The notes under the pieces are model-generated. The model saw nothing but the letters and a program-made list of their open reading frames with translations, was not told where the DNA came from and ran no database searches. From the NCBI RefSeq assembly GCF_035917575.1, contig NZ_CP109090.1, positions 434,001 to 498,000 on the forward strand: a DNA stretch of 64,000 bases. Reading direction: 5' to 3'. Position 1 is the stretch's first letter. Every line of letters begins with the position of its first letter. This document shows positions 17,038 through 24,442 of the stretch, one piece after another. Position numbers and translations under genes: made by a program. Source of the stretch: Streptomyces sp. NBC_01788. GTDB lineage: Bacteria; Actinomycetota; Actinomycetes; Streptomycetales; Streptomycetaceae.

Positions 17038-18108
17038 TCAGGCAGGCGTCCGGGCGTGGGGGTGATCCCCGCCCGAGCGGGACCCGGAGACCGGGGCGGG
17101 GTCGAGCGCGCGGACGGGCCGGACGCGGCCGACCGGTCGGCCGCCGCCGAGCAGGGGCTCGCCGGCGAACTCGGTGAGCGCGGCCGGGTCGATCCCGGCC
17201 CGTGCGAGGGCCGCGGCGGCGACCGGGACACGCGCCCGGTTCGCTCCGTCGGCGATCTTCACGGCGACGGCCCGGCCGTCCGGCAGCGCAGCGACCTGGA
17301 CGCCCTCGAAGCCGTCCTTGGCGAGCAGCCCGGGCACGGCGCGCATGAGCGCCGCGACGTCCCGCCGGGAGCCGGAGGCCATCTCGGCGTGCTCACGCAT
17401 GGCGTCCGCGACCCGTGCCTCGGGGGTGCCGGCCGGTGCGGTGGTGATCCGGGCCGCGGCGCGCGCGAGCCCGTGCAGCGAGACGGCGAACAGGGGCGCG
17501 CCGCAGCCGTCGACGGTCACCCGGGCGATCGCCTGGCCGGTGAGGTCCTCGACGGTTTCGGCGACGGCGCGCTGCAAGGGGTGGCCCGGATCGAGGTAGT
17601 CCTCCAGTGGCCAGCCGTTGAGCCCGCAGGTGTGGAGCATGGCCGCGTGCTTGCCGGAGCAGTTCTGCGCGAGCCGGGACGGCCGGCGTCCCTCGCGCAC
17701 CCAGGCGTCGCGGACGACCGGGTCGTACGGCAGGTCGGGGACGTTGCGCAGGTCGTCCTCGGTGACTCCGGCCAGCTCCAGGATGCGCCGGGTGCCGGCG
17801 AGGTGCCGTTCCTCCCCGGAGTGGCTGGCGGCGGTCAGCGACAGCAGTTCCCCGTCGAGCGGCAGCCCGGCCCGGAGCATCGCCACCGCCTGCATCGGCT
17901 TGAGCGCCGAACGCGGGTAGAAAGCGGCCTCGATGTCGCCGAGTCGCAGCTCCACGGCTCCGTCGGCGCCGAGGACGACGACCGAGCCGTAGTGGATGCC
18001 CTCGACGACCCCGCCGCGGACGAGATGGGCGACGGGCACGTGGAGGGGTTCCCGGACCACGGGGGCCCCGGCCACGGCCGGACTTCCGTACATGACTGTC
18101 TGGTTCAC
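17038..18108 (-). CDS. L-asparaginase (asparaginase II family, PF06089 type)
   Basis: A 356-residue enzyme of the rhizobial/actinobacterial asparaginase II family, unrelated to E. coli AnsA/AnsB, that hydrolyses asparagine to aspartate. Landmarks are HLVRGGVVEGIHYGSVVVL near the N-terminus, FYPRSALKPMQA, SGEERHLAGTR, a NCSGKHAAMLHTC active-site block, and VDGCGAPLFAVSL. The GTG at 18108 overlaps the gntR stop (GTGA), which favours this start; an ATG at 18093 is the alternative. It is cytoplasmic and has no signal peptide. Placement between gntR and aspA indicates an asparagine/aspartate degradation operon induced through the GntR protein. Confidence 0.9.
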   Translation of the reverse strand: MNQTVMYGSPAVAGAPVVREPLHVPVAHLVRGGVVEGIHYGSVVVLGADGAVELRLGDIEAAFYPRSALKPMQAVAMLRAGLPLDGELLSLTAASHSGEERHLAGTRRILELAGVTEDDLRNVPDLPYDPVVRDAWVREGRRPSRLAQNCSGKHAAMLHTCGLNGWPLEDYLDPGHPLQRAVAETVEDLTGQAIARVTVDGCGAPLFAVSLHGLARAAARITTAPAGTPEARVADAMREHAEMASGSRRDVAALMRAVPGLLAKDGFEGVQVAALPDGRAVAVKIADGANRARVPVAAAALARAGIDPAALTEFAGEPLLGGGRPVGRVRPVRALDPAPVSGSRSGGDHPHARTPA

Positions 18109-18836
18109 GCCTTGGAACCGCCTTCCGTGGGGGCGTCCGTGCGGTTCGGGCGCATGATGTCGGTGAGTGTCTTCTCGACGCGGTCGAGATGGTGGGTCAT
18201 GGCCTGCACCGCGTCGTGTCCGGAACCGTCGATCAGCGCCTCGACGATCGCGCGGTGCTCGCGGTTGGACTGCTCGCGCCGGCCGCCGAGCTCGTTGAGG
18301 AAGGCGGACTGGCGGGCCAGCGCGTCCCGGATCTCCTCGATCACCCGGCGGAAGACGGGGTTCTGGGCGGCCTCGGCCACGGCCAGGTGGAAGACGGTGT
18401 CCATCGCGACCCATGCGGTGGTGTCCGTCTCCTGCTCCATCCGTTCCAGGAGGTGGACCAGGTGATCGAGGTTCTCGGCCGTACGGCGCTGCGCCGCGTA
18501 TCCGGCGACCGGGATCTCGACGTGACGGCGCACCTCCAGGAGGTCGCCGGCCGCGTAGTCGCCGAAGGTGGGCTCCTCGACGGCGTTGGCGACGACGAAG
18601 GTGCCCTTGCCGGTTCTGGAGGCCGTGAGCCCCATCGTCTGCAGGGCCCGCAGGGCCTCCCGCAGCACGGGCCGGCTGATCTCCAGGGTGCGGCACAGCT
18701 CGGCTTCCGAGGGGAGCTTGTCGCCGATGGCGTATTCGCCGCGCTCGATGGCACCGCGAAGGTGGCCGAGCACCGCTTCCATGGCGCTGACGCGCCGCGG
18801 CCCCGGACCACCTGTCTGGCTGTCTGACAGGTTCAC
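18105..18836 (-). CDS. GntR-family (FadR/FCD) transcriptional regulator
   Basis: A 243-residue repressor. The winged helix (about residues 18-80) contains GDKLPSEAELCRTLEISRP, then REALRALQTMGLTASRTGKG. The FCD ligand domain (about 95-225) has the metal/ligand residues FHLAVAEAAQNP and SNREHRAIVEAL, giving the Asp/His set of this class. The GTG at 18836 has AGGA seven bases upstream. Its first codons contain two nested palindromes that look like its own operator. As first gene of gntR-asparaginase-aspA it probably represses the whole operon until aspartate, asparagine or fumarate binds; the effector is inferred from the neighbours. Confidence 0.92.
   Translation of the reverse strand: MNLSDSQTGGPGPRRVSAMEAVLGHLRGAIERGEYAIGDKLPSEAELCRTLEISRPVLREALRALQTMGLTASRTGKGTFVVANAVEEPTFGDYAAGDLLEVRRHVEIPVAGYAAQRRTAENLDHLVHLLERMEQETDTTAWVAMDTVFHLAVAEAAQNPVFRRVIEEIRDALARQSAFLNELGGRREQSNREHRAIVEALIDGSGHDAVQAMTHHLDRVEKTLTDIMRPNRTDAPTEGGSKA
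18810..18832. promoter_or_regulatory. Putative GntR autoregulatory operator (nested palindromes)
   Basis: An outer perfect inverted repeat ACCTGTC...GACAGGT (arms 18810-18816 and 18826-18832) encloses a perfect inner palindrome CTGTC-T-GACAG (18820-18830). The inner site fits the FadR-subfamily pattern TnGTnnnACnA. It overlaps the first codons of gntR, so binding would block initiation or elongation of the operon. Confidence 0.6.
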
Positions 18837-18903
18837 GGGGTGATCCTGCGGGTGACGGGGCCGGACTGTCAAGGCGCGCCCTTGTCCGAGCGCTGGCCAC
18901 GCG

Positions 18904-19251
18904 CTATTCGGCGGGCAGCGCCTCCCGCATCACCTTCGCGGTGCCGGCCGGGTCGTAGCCCTCGGGCACACCCGGCACCAGGATGATGTCGCCGTCGATG
19001 TGCCGCGAGCGCAGGGGTGCGATCTCCTGGTACGCGGGCGAGTCCCACCAGGCGCGCGCCTCGGCGATCCCGGGGAAGCCGATCACCACGACATGCCCGG
19101 GCCAGCTTCCCTCCTTCGCCTCGTGCCGCGTGGCATGCACGAGGAAACGGCCACCGTACGGCTCGAAGGTGCCGCTGATGCGCTCGATGTACTCGGCGAT
19201 CTCCGGATGCGGAGCGGCCTCCTGCAAGTGACCTATGGCGTAGGCGGTCAT
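18904..19251 (-). CDS. DUF1330 family protein
   Basis: A 115-residue single-domain protein of the dimeric ferredoxin-like DUF1330 family: MTAYAIGHLQ at the N-terminus, then YIERISGTFEPYGGRFLVHA, VVVIGFPGIAEARAWWDSP with the conserved Trp-Trp pair, and a YQEIAPLRS block. The ATG at 19251 has AAGGA four bases upstream. The biochemical role of the family is not established. It is an isolated gene reading away from the gntR operon promoter region. No signal peptide. Confidence 0.88.
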   Translation of the reverse strand: MTAYAIGHLQEAAPHPEIAEYIERISGTFEPYGGRFLVHATRHEAKEGSWPGHVVVIGFPGIAEARAWWDSPAYQEIAPLRSRHIDGDIILVPGVPEGYDPAGTAKVMREALPAE

Positions 19252-19522
19252 TTCGTCCTTCCGTCCGGTCGGGCTCTGCTGCACCGGCGATCCTGGCAGG
19301 CGGCCGCGTCGAGGGCGATGACCTGGCAGGTAAGCGCGCGGCCAAGGACTCGGGCGCGGCCGGCCTTCCGATGTCTGCCGGGCAATGTGCTGTGACGCCG
19401 AACGGACCGAGCCGGCGCTCAAGCTGACGCCGCGTAAGACGTGGGCCGCGGGGCACAGCGCGGTGAGCATGGCCGTCGGTGGCTCGATTATCGGCCAGAT
19501 GTCATGTCCAGCTCTTGACCGT
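19252..19522. other. Gene-free stretch left of the chitinase promoter
   Basis: No open frame here has coding character. It should hold the DUF1330 promoter on the minus strand and the left side of the chitinase promoter on the plus strand. Confidence 0.4.
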
Positions 19523-19543
19523 ATTGGTTTAGACCTTTAGATT
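19515..19543 (+). promoter_or_regulatory. Chitinase promoter with DasR-responsive (dre) box in the spacer
   Basis: A -35 TTGACC (19515-19520) and a -10 TAGATT (19538-19543) are separated by exactly 17 bases. The spacer holds ATTGGTTTAGACCTTT (19523-19538), centred on TGGTTTAGACCT. It differs in only two core positions from the dre core TGGTCTAGACCA bound by the GlcNAc-responsive repressor DasR, and is the same element as the classical chitinase promoter repeat. Binding would occlude RNA polymerase. Confidence 0.75.
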
Positions 19544-19709
19544 CCAGGCCGTCAGGCCCCCCACCGTGCCGGGTCGAGCGCCCGTGTCGCACCGGCGGTC
19601 CTCGCCGGACCGTACCCGTACGCCCACCCCCGCGACCGCTCCCCCGCCCCACCGGAGCCGGGTGGCCACGCCGTCACTCAACCAACTCTCCCTCAGGAGC
19701 ACACCCCAC

Positions 19710-20852
19710 ATGCCCACCCCCCACCCCGGTTTGAGCCTCCGCAGACGCGCACCCCTGGCCAAGCTCACGGTCAGCGCGGTACTCGCTCTCGCCCTCTCCG
19801 CCCTGTTCGCCGTCTCCCCCGCCTGGGCGGCGGAGGGACAGATCACCGGCCTCGCCGGCAAGTGCGTCGACGTCGCCGCCGCGAGCAACGCCAACGGCAC
19901 GGCCGTCCAGCTCTACGACTGCAACGGCACGAACGCCCAGAAGTGGTCGAACTCCGGTGACGGAACCCTGCGGGCGCTCGGCAAGTGCCTCGACGTCGTC
20001 GACCGCAGCACGGCCGACGGCGCCGCCGTCCAGCTGTGGGACTGCTCCGGCGGAGCGAACCAGCAGTGGGTCGTCACCGCCGCCCGCGACATCGTCAACC
20101 CGGCCGCGAACAAGTGCCTGGACGTGCGGGACAACAACAGCGCCAACGGCACCCGTCTGCAGATCTGGACCTGCACCGGGGGCGGCAACCAGAAGTGGAG
20201 CGCCCCGTCGAGCGGCGGCAGCGGCAACCCGTCCGGGTTCGTCGTCTCCGAGGCCCAGTTCAACCAGATGTTCCCGAACCGGAACTCCTTCTACACCTAC
20301 AGCGGCCTGACAGCCGCGCTCAGCGCCTACCCCGGCTTCGCCGGTACGGGCAGCGACACGACCAAGAAGCAGGAGGCGGCCGCGTTCCTGGCGAACGTCA
20401 ATCACGAGACGGGCGGCCTGGTCTACGTCGTCGAGCAGAACACCGCCAACTATCCGCACTACTGCGACTGGAGCCGGTCGTACGGCTGCCCCGCCGGACA
20501 GGCGGCCTACTACGGCCGCGGGCCCATCCAGCTCAGCTGGAACTTCAACTACAAGGCAGCCGGTGACGCGCTCGGCATCGACCTGCTCAACAACCCCTGG
20601 CTGGTGCAGAACGACGCGTCCGTGGCCTGGAAGACCGGCCTGTGGTACTGGAACACCCAGTCGGGTCCCGGCTCCATGACTCCGCACGCCGCCATGGTCA
20701 ACGGCGCCGGATTCGGGCAGACCATCCGCTCGATCAACGGCTCCCTGGAGTGCGACGGCAGGAACCCCGCCCAGGTGCAGAGCCGCGTCGACGCCTACCA
20801 GCGCTTCGCGTCCATCCTCGGCGTGAGCCCCGGTAACAACCTGTACTGCTGA
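19710..20852 (+). CDS. Secreted ricin-type lectin / GH19 chitinase
   Basis: A 380-residue exported chitinase. Residues 1-41 are a Sec leader ending in SPAWA-AEG. Residues 45-165 form a ricin-B trefoil with three repeats (GKCVDV/GKCLDV/NKCLDV and QxW motifs QKW, QQW, QKW). After a short Gly/Ser linker the GH19 domain (about 178-380) has FLANVNHETGGLVYVVEQ with the catalytic Glu, and GRGPIQLSWNFNY. A ricin lectin on a GH19 catalytic domain is less usual than CBM5 in Streptomyces. The ATG has AGGAGC nine bases upstream. Expression should be controlled by DasR through the dre box 170 bases upstream. Confidence 0.95.
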   Translation: MPTPHPGLSLRRRAPLAKLTVSAVLALALSALFAVSPAWAAEGQITGLAGKCVDVAAASNANGTAVQLYDCNGTNAQKWSNSGDGTLRALGKCLDVVDRSTADGAAVQLWDCSGGANQQWVVTAARDIVNPAANKCLDVRDNNSANGTRLQIWTCTGGGNQKWSAPSSGGSGNPSGFVVSEAQFNQMFPNRNSFYTYSGLTAALSAYPGFAGTGSDTTKKQEAAAFLANVNHETGGLVYVVEQNTANYPHYCDWSRSYGCPAGQAAYYGRGPIQLSWNFNYKAAGDALGIDLLNNPWLVQNDASVAWKTGLWYWNTQSGPGSMTPHAAMVNGAGFGQTIRSINGSLECDGRNPAQVQSRVDAYQRFASILGVSPGNNLYC

Positions 20853-20876
20853 GCAACACCCTTCCGCAGGCGGGAG

Positions 20877-20914
20877 GCGGGGCGTGGGCCGGGAACGTTC
20901 GGTGCACGCCCCGC
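20877..20914 (+). terminator. Candidate terminator after chitinase gene
   Basis: GCGGGGCGTG (20877-20886) pairs perfectly with CACGCCCCGC (20905-20914) across an 18-base loop, 25 bases after the chitinase stop. There is no U-run, as is common in Streptomyces terminators. Confidence 0.5.
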
Positions 20915-21280
20915 TGGTGTGGGCGCACGCCTCGCGCGGGACCGTGTGCGGCGGCCCGGCACGCCACGAGCACGAGAACCGGCAGCCAGCCTGTATGACG
21001 GTGTGCGACATGCCGCTTTCAGCGTAATAAGCGGCTCGGACTGTCCGGTCGCGCCACTCTGTGCGGGTTGATCACGGTCGTGTCAGGAGACTGTGGGTGC
21101 GCAGATCGCGTGAGTGGCGGGCGCCGCCGTGGGGGAACCCGTTGGAGCCGGTGACGAGGCGTGCGACGACGAAGGGCACGAGCACATGACCCCCACCAGG
21201 ACCGTCGATGCCACCGCCGAGCGAGACTCCCGCCGGTGGAAGGCCACCGAGAGCGAGCACCGCTCCAGCAGGCGATCGTG
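20915..21280. other. Gene-free stretch before the GAF-SpoIIE gene
   Basis: No supported gene. The centre (CAGCGTAATAAGCGGCTCGG, about 21019-21038) is a local AT-rich patch that may be part of the promoter for the phosphatase gene. An open frame from 21161 is continuous with that gene, but its residues are Arg-rich and non-homologous. Confidence 0.4.
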
Positions 21281-22660
21281 ATGGCGGCGGGCCGGAAGAG
21301 GGAAGGCGCTCAGCGGCCGCCCCGCCCCGACCTGCTGGCGGGTCTGGACGCCGAGCTGGGCCGGATCGATGATCAGCTGCGCGCTCTGGCCGCCGCCAAA
21401 CACCGGGTTCAGGGCCTGTTGGAGGCGGTGGTGGCCATCACCCGGGAGGTGGAGCTGCCCGCGGTACTGCACCGCATCGTGACCACCGCCATGGAACTGG
21501 CCGACGCCCGCTACGGGGCACTGGGAGTCCTCGACGAGTCCGGCGAGTTCCTGGAGCAGTTCATCGCCGTCGGCCTGTCCGAGGAGGAGCAGGCGGCCCT
21601 GGCCGATGTGGCGTTTCCTCGCGGTCGGGGTGTGCTCGGGCACCTGATCCACCATCCCGAGCCCTTGCGGGTGGACGACATCTCCGCCCATCCGTCCTCG
21701 GTCGGCTTGCCTCCCGGCCACCCGCCCATGCGCACCCTGCTGGGCGTCGCCGTCAGCGTCCGCGGCGGAATCTACGGCGACCTCTACCTCTCCGAGCGGC
21801 GCGACGGACAGCCCTTCGACGTCCACGACCAGACCATCGTCATCGCCCTCGCCAGCGCCGCCGGTATCGCGATCGAGAACGTCCGGCTCTTCGAACAGGT
21901 TCGTGCCGGATCCGAACAGTTCCAGCGGCGTCTGCTGCCGACGCTGCCCGACATGCGGCCCTTCGACGCCGCCGCGATCTACCGGCCCGCCGCCAAACCC
22001 CACCATGTGGGCGGCGACTGGTACGACGCCATCCTGCTTCCGGACGGCGCGGTGGCGGTCGTCATCGGCGACGTGGTCGGTCACGATCTGCACGCGGCCG
22101 CCGCCATGGCCTCCACCCGCAACATGCTGCGCGCCTTGCTGTTCACCCTGCTCAGTCCGCCCAGCGCGGTCCTCGCCCAGCTCGACCGCACCCTGGAGGC
22201 CATCACCGACAACCCCGTCACCACCACGAGCCTGGCGCGCATCGAACCCTCGGGGGCTGCCTGGAGGCTGCACTGGAGCTCCGCGGGTCACATCCCCCCG
22301 TTGCTGATCGCCCCGGGCGGCCGGGCGGAGTACCTGTTCGCGGAGCCCGGACTACCACTGAACGTCGATGTCGGGCAGTCCCGACCCGACCACACCCACC
22401 CCCTGCCCCCGGACACCACCGTGGTCTTCTTCACCGACGGGCTCATCGAACACCCCGACCACCCGCTCGACGAGAGCCTGGGCGAACTCGCCGAGCTCGC
22501 CACCACACACGCGGCCCTCCCCCTGCGGGACTTCGTGCAGGCCCTCGCCGACCACCACCCCAGCGACGCGCACGACGACATGGCCATCCTCGCCGTGCGC
22601 ACCCCGCGCTCAGCGAACGGTGAACGAGGGAGCAGGGCCGAGGGGAAGACCTTGCGATGA
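21281..22660 (+). CDS. GAF-domain SpoIIE-type (PP2C) serine phosphatase
   Basis: A 459-residue cytoplasmic phosphatase. A short coiled segment leads to a GAF sensor (about residues 45-205; ARYGALGVLDESGEFLEQF, GVLGHLIHHPEPLRVDDI, LGVAVSVRGGIYGDLYLSER). The SpoIIE domain (about 215-445) has metal-binding Asp in VGGDWYDA and VVIGDVVGHD, and late TTVVFFTDGLIE and DDMAILAVR. Such enzymes dephosphorylate anti-anti-sigma (STAS) proteins. No kinase or STAS gene is adjacent, so the partner is elsewhere. The ATG at 21281 is favoured; a GTG at 21278 is in frame. Its stop overlaps the MASE1 gene start (ATGA), tying it to a membrane sensor. Confidence 0.9.
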   Translation: MAAGRKREGAQRPPRPDLLAGLDAELGRIDDQLRALAAAKHRVQGLLEAVVAITREVELPAVLHRIVTTAMELADARYGALGVLDESGEFLEQFIAVGLSEEEQAALADVAFPRGRGVLGHLIHHPEPLRVDDISAHPSSVGLPPGHPPMRTLLGVAVSVRGGIYGDLYLSERRDGQPFDVHDQTIVIALASAAGIAIENVRLFEQVRAGSEQFQRRLLPTLPDMRPFDAAAIYRPAAKPHHVGGDWYDAILLPDGAVAVVIGDVVGHDLHAAAAMASTRNMLRALLFTLLSPPSAVLAQLDRTLEAITDNPVTTTSLARIEPSGAAWRLHWSSAGHIPPLLIAPGGRAEYLFAEPGLPLNVDVGQSRPDHTHPLPPDTTVVFFTDGLIEHPDHPLDESLGELAELATTHAALPLRDFVQALADHHPSDAHDDMAILAVRTPRSANGERGSRAEGKTLR

Positions 22661-23667
22661 CTGTCGCGAGCCGCGACGAGCTCCGCAGCAGTGGCCTCAG
22701 GGCCCTGCAGATCGGTGCCGTTGCCGCGCTGTACTACGCCTCCGGCAGGCTGGGGCTCCTCCAACAGTTCATGCGCGGCCAGGTCACGCCGCTGTGGCCG
22801 CCGACCGGGATCGCCCTGGCCGGCCTGCTCCTGTTGGGCCTGCGGGTCTGGCCCGGGATCGCGCTCGGCGCCCTCCTGATCGACATCCCGCTGGGGCCGT
22901 CGACACCCGCCGTGCTCGCGATCACGGCAGGCAACACTCTCGCGCCCCTCTGTTCCTTCGCACTCCTTCGCGGCACCGGGTTCCGCACCCGGATGAACCG
23001 CTTCCAGGACGCGCTCGCGCTGGTCTTCCTCGGCGCGTTCGCCGGCATGCTCATCAGCGCGACCGTGGGCAGCGGCAGCCTGAGTCTCGCTCACGCGCAG
23101 CCGGCCGGCGGGTTCTGGCTGACGTGGTGGGTCTGGTGGACCGGCGACGCCATGGGCGTCCTGCTGGTCACACCGCTGCTGCTCGCCCTCCGCTCGGCCC
23201 GCCGCCCGAAGGACGCACCGCCCTCCAGATGGGCGGAGGGATCGCTGCTCGTCGCGGCCACCATCGGCGTCGGTCTCCTCCAAACCTCCACCGCACCGCT
23301 GCTCTTCCTCGGCTTCCCGCTGCTGACCTGGGCAGCCTTCCGCTTCCAGCGCGCCGGAGCCACGCCCTGCGCGCTGGCCGTGTCCACCTTCGCCATCCTC
23401 GCCGCCACGCACAAGGCGGGCCCGTTCGCGGGACACACCCTGCTCACCGGCATGATTTCGCTGCAGGCCTACAACGGCGCCGCCGCGCTGACCGCGCTGC
23501 TGCTCTCCACGGCCATCACGGAGCGAAACCAGGCCCAGGAAAAGATCCAGGAAGCCAGCAGGCGACTCGCCGAGATGGTGGCGAGAACCGCGCCGGACAC
23601 CGGACCGCCGGCGCTTCCCGACACCCAGGGCGACGGGGAGGGGAACGGGGATCACCGCTGGGGCTAG
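22657..23667 (+). CDS. MASE1-domain integral membrane sensor without output domain
   Basis: A 336-residue membrane protein made almost entirely of a MASE1 domain: about eight to nine helices, with conserved TPLWPPTGIALAGLL and LTWWVWWTGDAMGVLLVTPLLLAL. After the last helix only a ~45-residue cytoplasmic coiled coil (ERNQAQEKIQEASRRLAEMV) and a polar tail remain. MASE1 normally precedes a kinase, GGDEF or phosphatase domain; none is fused here. The start overlaps the SpoIIE gene stop by 4 bases and has AGGGGAAG upstream, so sensor and phosphatase are made together and may act as a split MASE1-SpoIIE receptor. Confidence 0.9.
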   Translation: MTVASRDELRSSGLRALQIGAVAALYYASGRLGLLQQFMRGQVTPLWPPTGIALAGLLLLGLRVWPGIALGALLIDIPLGPSTPAVLAITAGNTLAPLCSFALLRGTGFRTRMNRFQDALALVFLGAFAGMLISATVGSGSLSLAHAQPAGGFWLTWWVWWTGDAMGVLLVTPLLLALRSARRPKDAPPSRWAEGSLLVAATIGVGLLQTSTAPLLFLGFPLLTWAAFRFQRAGATPCALAVSTFAILAATHKAGPFAGHTLLTGMISLQAYNGAAALTALLLSTAITERNQAQEKIQEASRRLAEMVARTAPDTGPPALPDTQGDGEGNGDHRWG

Positions 23668-23832
23668 CCCGCCGCAACCCCGTCCTCGATCAGGGCCGCG
23701 CGGGTCTGGGACCGGTCGAGGAACCGCTCCTCGTCAATGCCCACCCGCTCGTCGGAAACGGCCGCCTTCCAGGCCTGGAAGGCGTCGCGGTCCTCCCAGC
23801 CCCCAGCGGTCACCACGTCTGTCCCGGAAGGC
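23664..23832 (-). pseudogene. C-terminal remnant of an unidentified enzyme, possibly ABM-like
   Basis: About 55 codons reading leftward are preserved: VVTAGGWEDRDAFQAWKAAV, then DERVGIDEERFLDRSQTRAALIEDG, and a stop that shares CTAG with the MASE1 stop. The GWEDRDAFQAWK pattern resembles the late part of small monooxygenase/ABM-fold proteins, but I cannot assign it firmly. No start or N-terminal half exists; the sequence passes directly into an oppositely oriented TetR remnant. Confidence 0.4.
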
Positions 23833-23842
23833 CCCGACACCC

Positions 23843-24230
23843 CCTGGATCTGATCGCCCGACGGGCCGGCGTCGGCAACGCGACGCTCTATCGGCACTTC
23901 CCGACCCGGCGTGACCTCCTGGTGGCGGTGTGCGTCGGCGAGGTCGAGACGCTGTGCGAGCCGGCCGAGCGACTGCGCCTCGAGCCGAACCCTCGCGAAG
24001 CGCTCATCGCCGGGACCCGGGCCTACATCGACCACGTCAGCGCCCACCGCGGACTGGGCTCCGCGCTGAACACCGGCACACCAGGAGGACGACACCCTGG
24101 TCGCCGTGTGCCAGGAAGCGGTGACCGAGGCCGCCGGCACCCTGCTGGAAGTGGCGGTTCGGACCGGAGGGGTGCCGGGAGCTTCGCGAGGTGCCTGTCC
24201 GTCGGCATCTCTCGTCGGCGTACGACGGCA
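23843..24230 (+). pseudogene. Broken TetR-family regulator gene
   Basis: The frame from 23843 encodes LDLIARRAGVGNATLYRHFP, an unmistakable TetR helix-turn-helix, then TRRDLLVAVCVGEVETLCEP and a further ~45 residues of ligand domain. The first ~25 residues and start are missing. At about 24080 the frame is lost; the C-terminal continuation (DDTLVAVCQEAVTEAAGTLL) appears in the next frame. So the gene has both a 5' deletion and a frameshift, and it cannot make a functional repressor. Confidence 0.7.
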
Positions 24231-24289
24231 AAAAGAAAGGGAAAGGAGAATCACCAGCGCCTTTCCACTCTCAACGTATAGCCCACTGG

Positions 24290-24309
24290 GGGGCTTGCGG
24301 CAAGGCCCC
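24290..24309. promoter_or_regulatory. Rifamycin-associated element (RAE) upstream of helR
   Basis: GGGGCTTGCGGCAAGGCCCC, inside a slightly longer GGGGGG...CCCCC inverted repeat. This is the RAE known upstream of rifamycin-inactivating enzymes and HelR helicases in actinomycetes, which drives induction by rifamycins. It lies about 135 bases before the helR ATG. An AACGTATAG stretch 10-15 bases upstream may be the -10 region. Confidence 0.85.
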
Positions 24310-24442
24310 CGTCGTGCCGCACAATCACCGGCCGAAGCCGAAAACCAGGATTCCGCCGGTGCCCGCGTGGGCCATGCGGGCGCGTCGATCCTGTGCCGCA
24401 CGCAACGGTCGCAAGCGACCTCCGATCGGAACCCAAGAGACC

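Noticed and set aside
15747-17177. Long plus-strand open frame opposite aspartase
   Set aside because: Shadow of high-GC aspA on the other strand; no family likeness, while aspA has all signatures.
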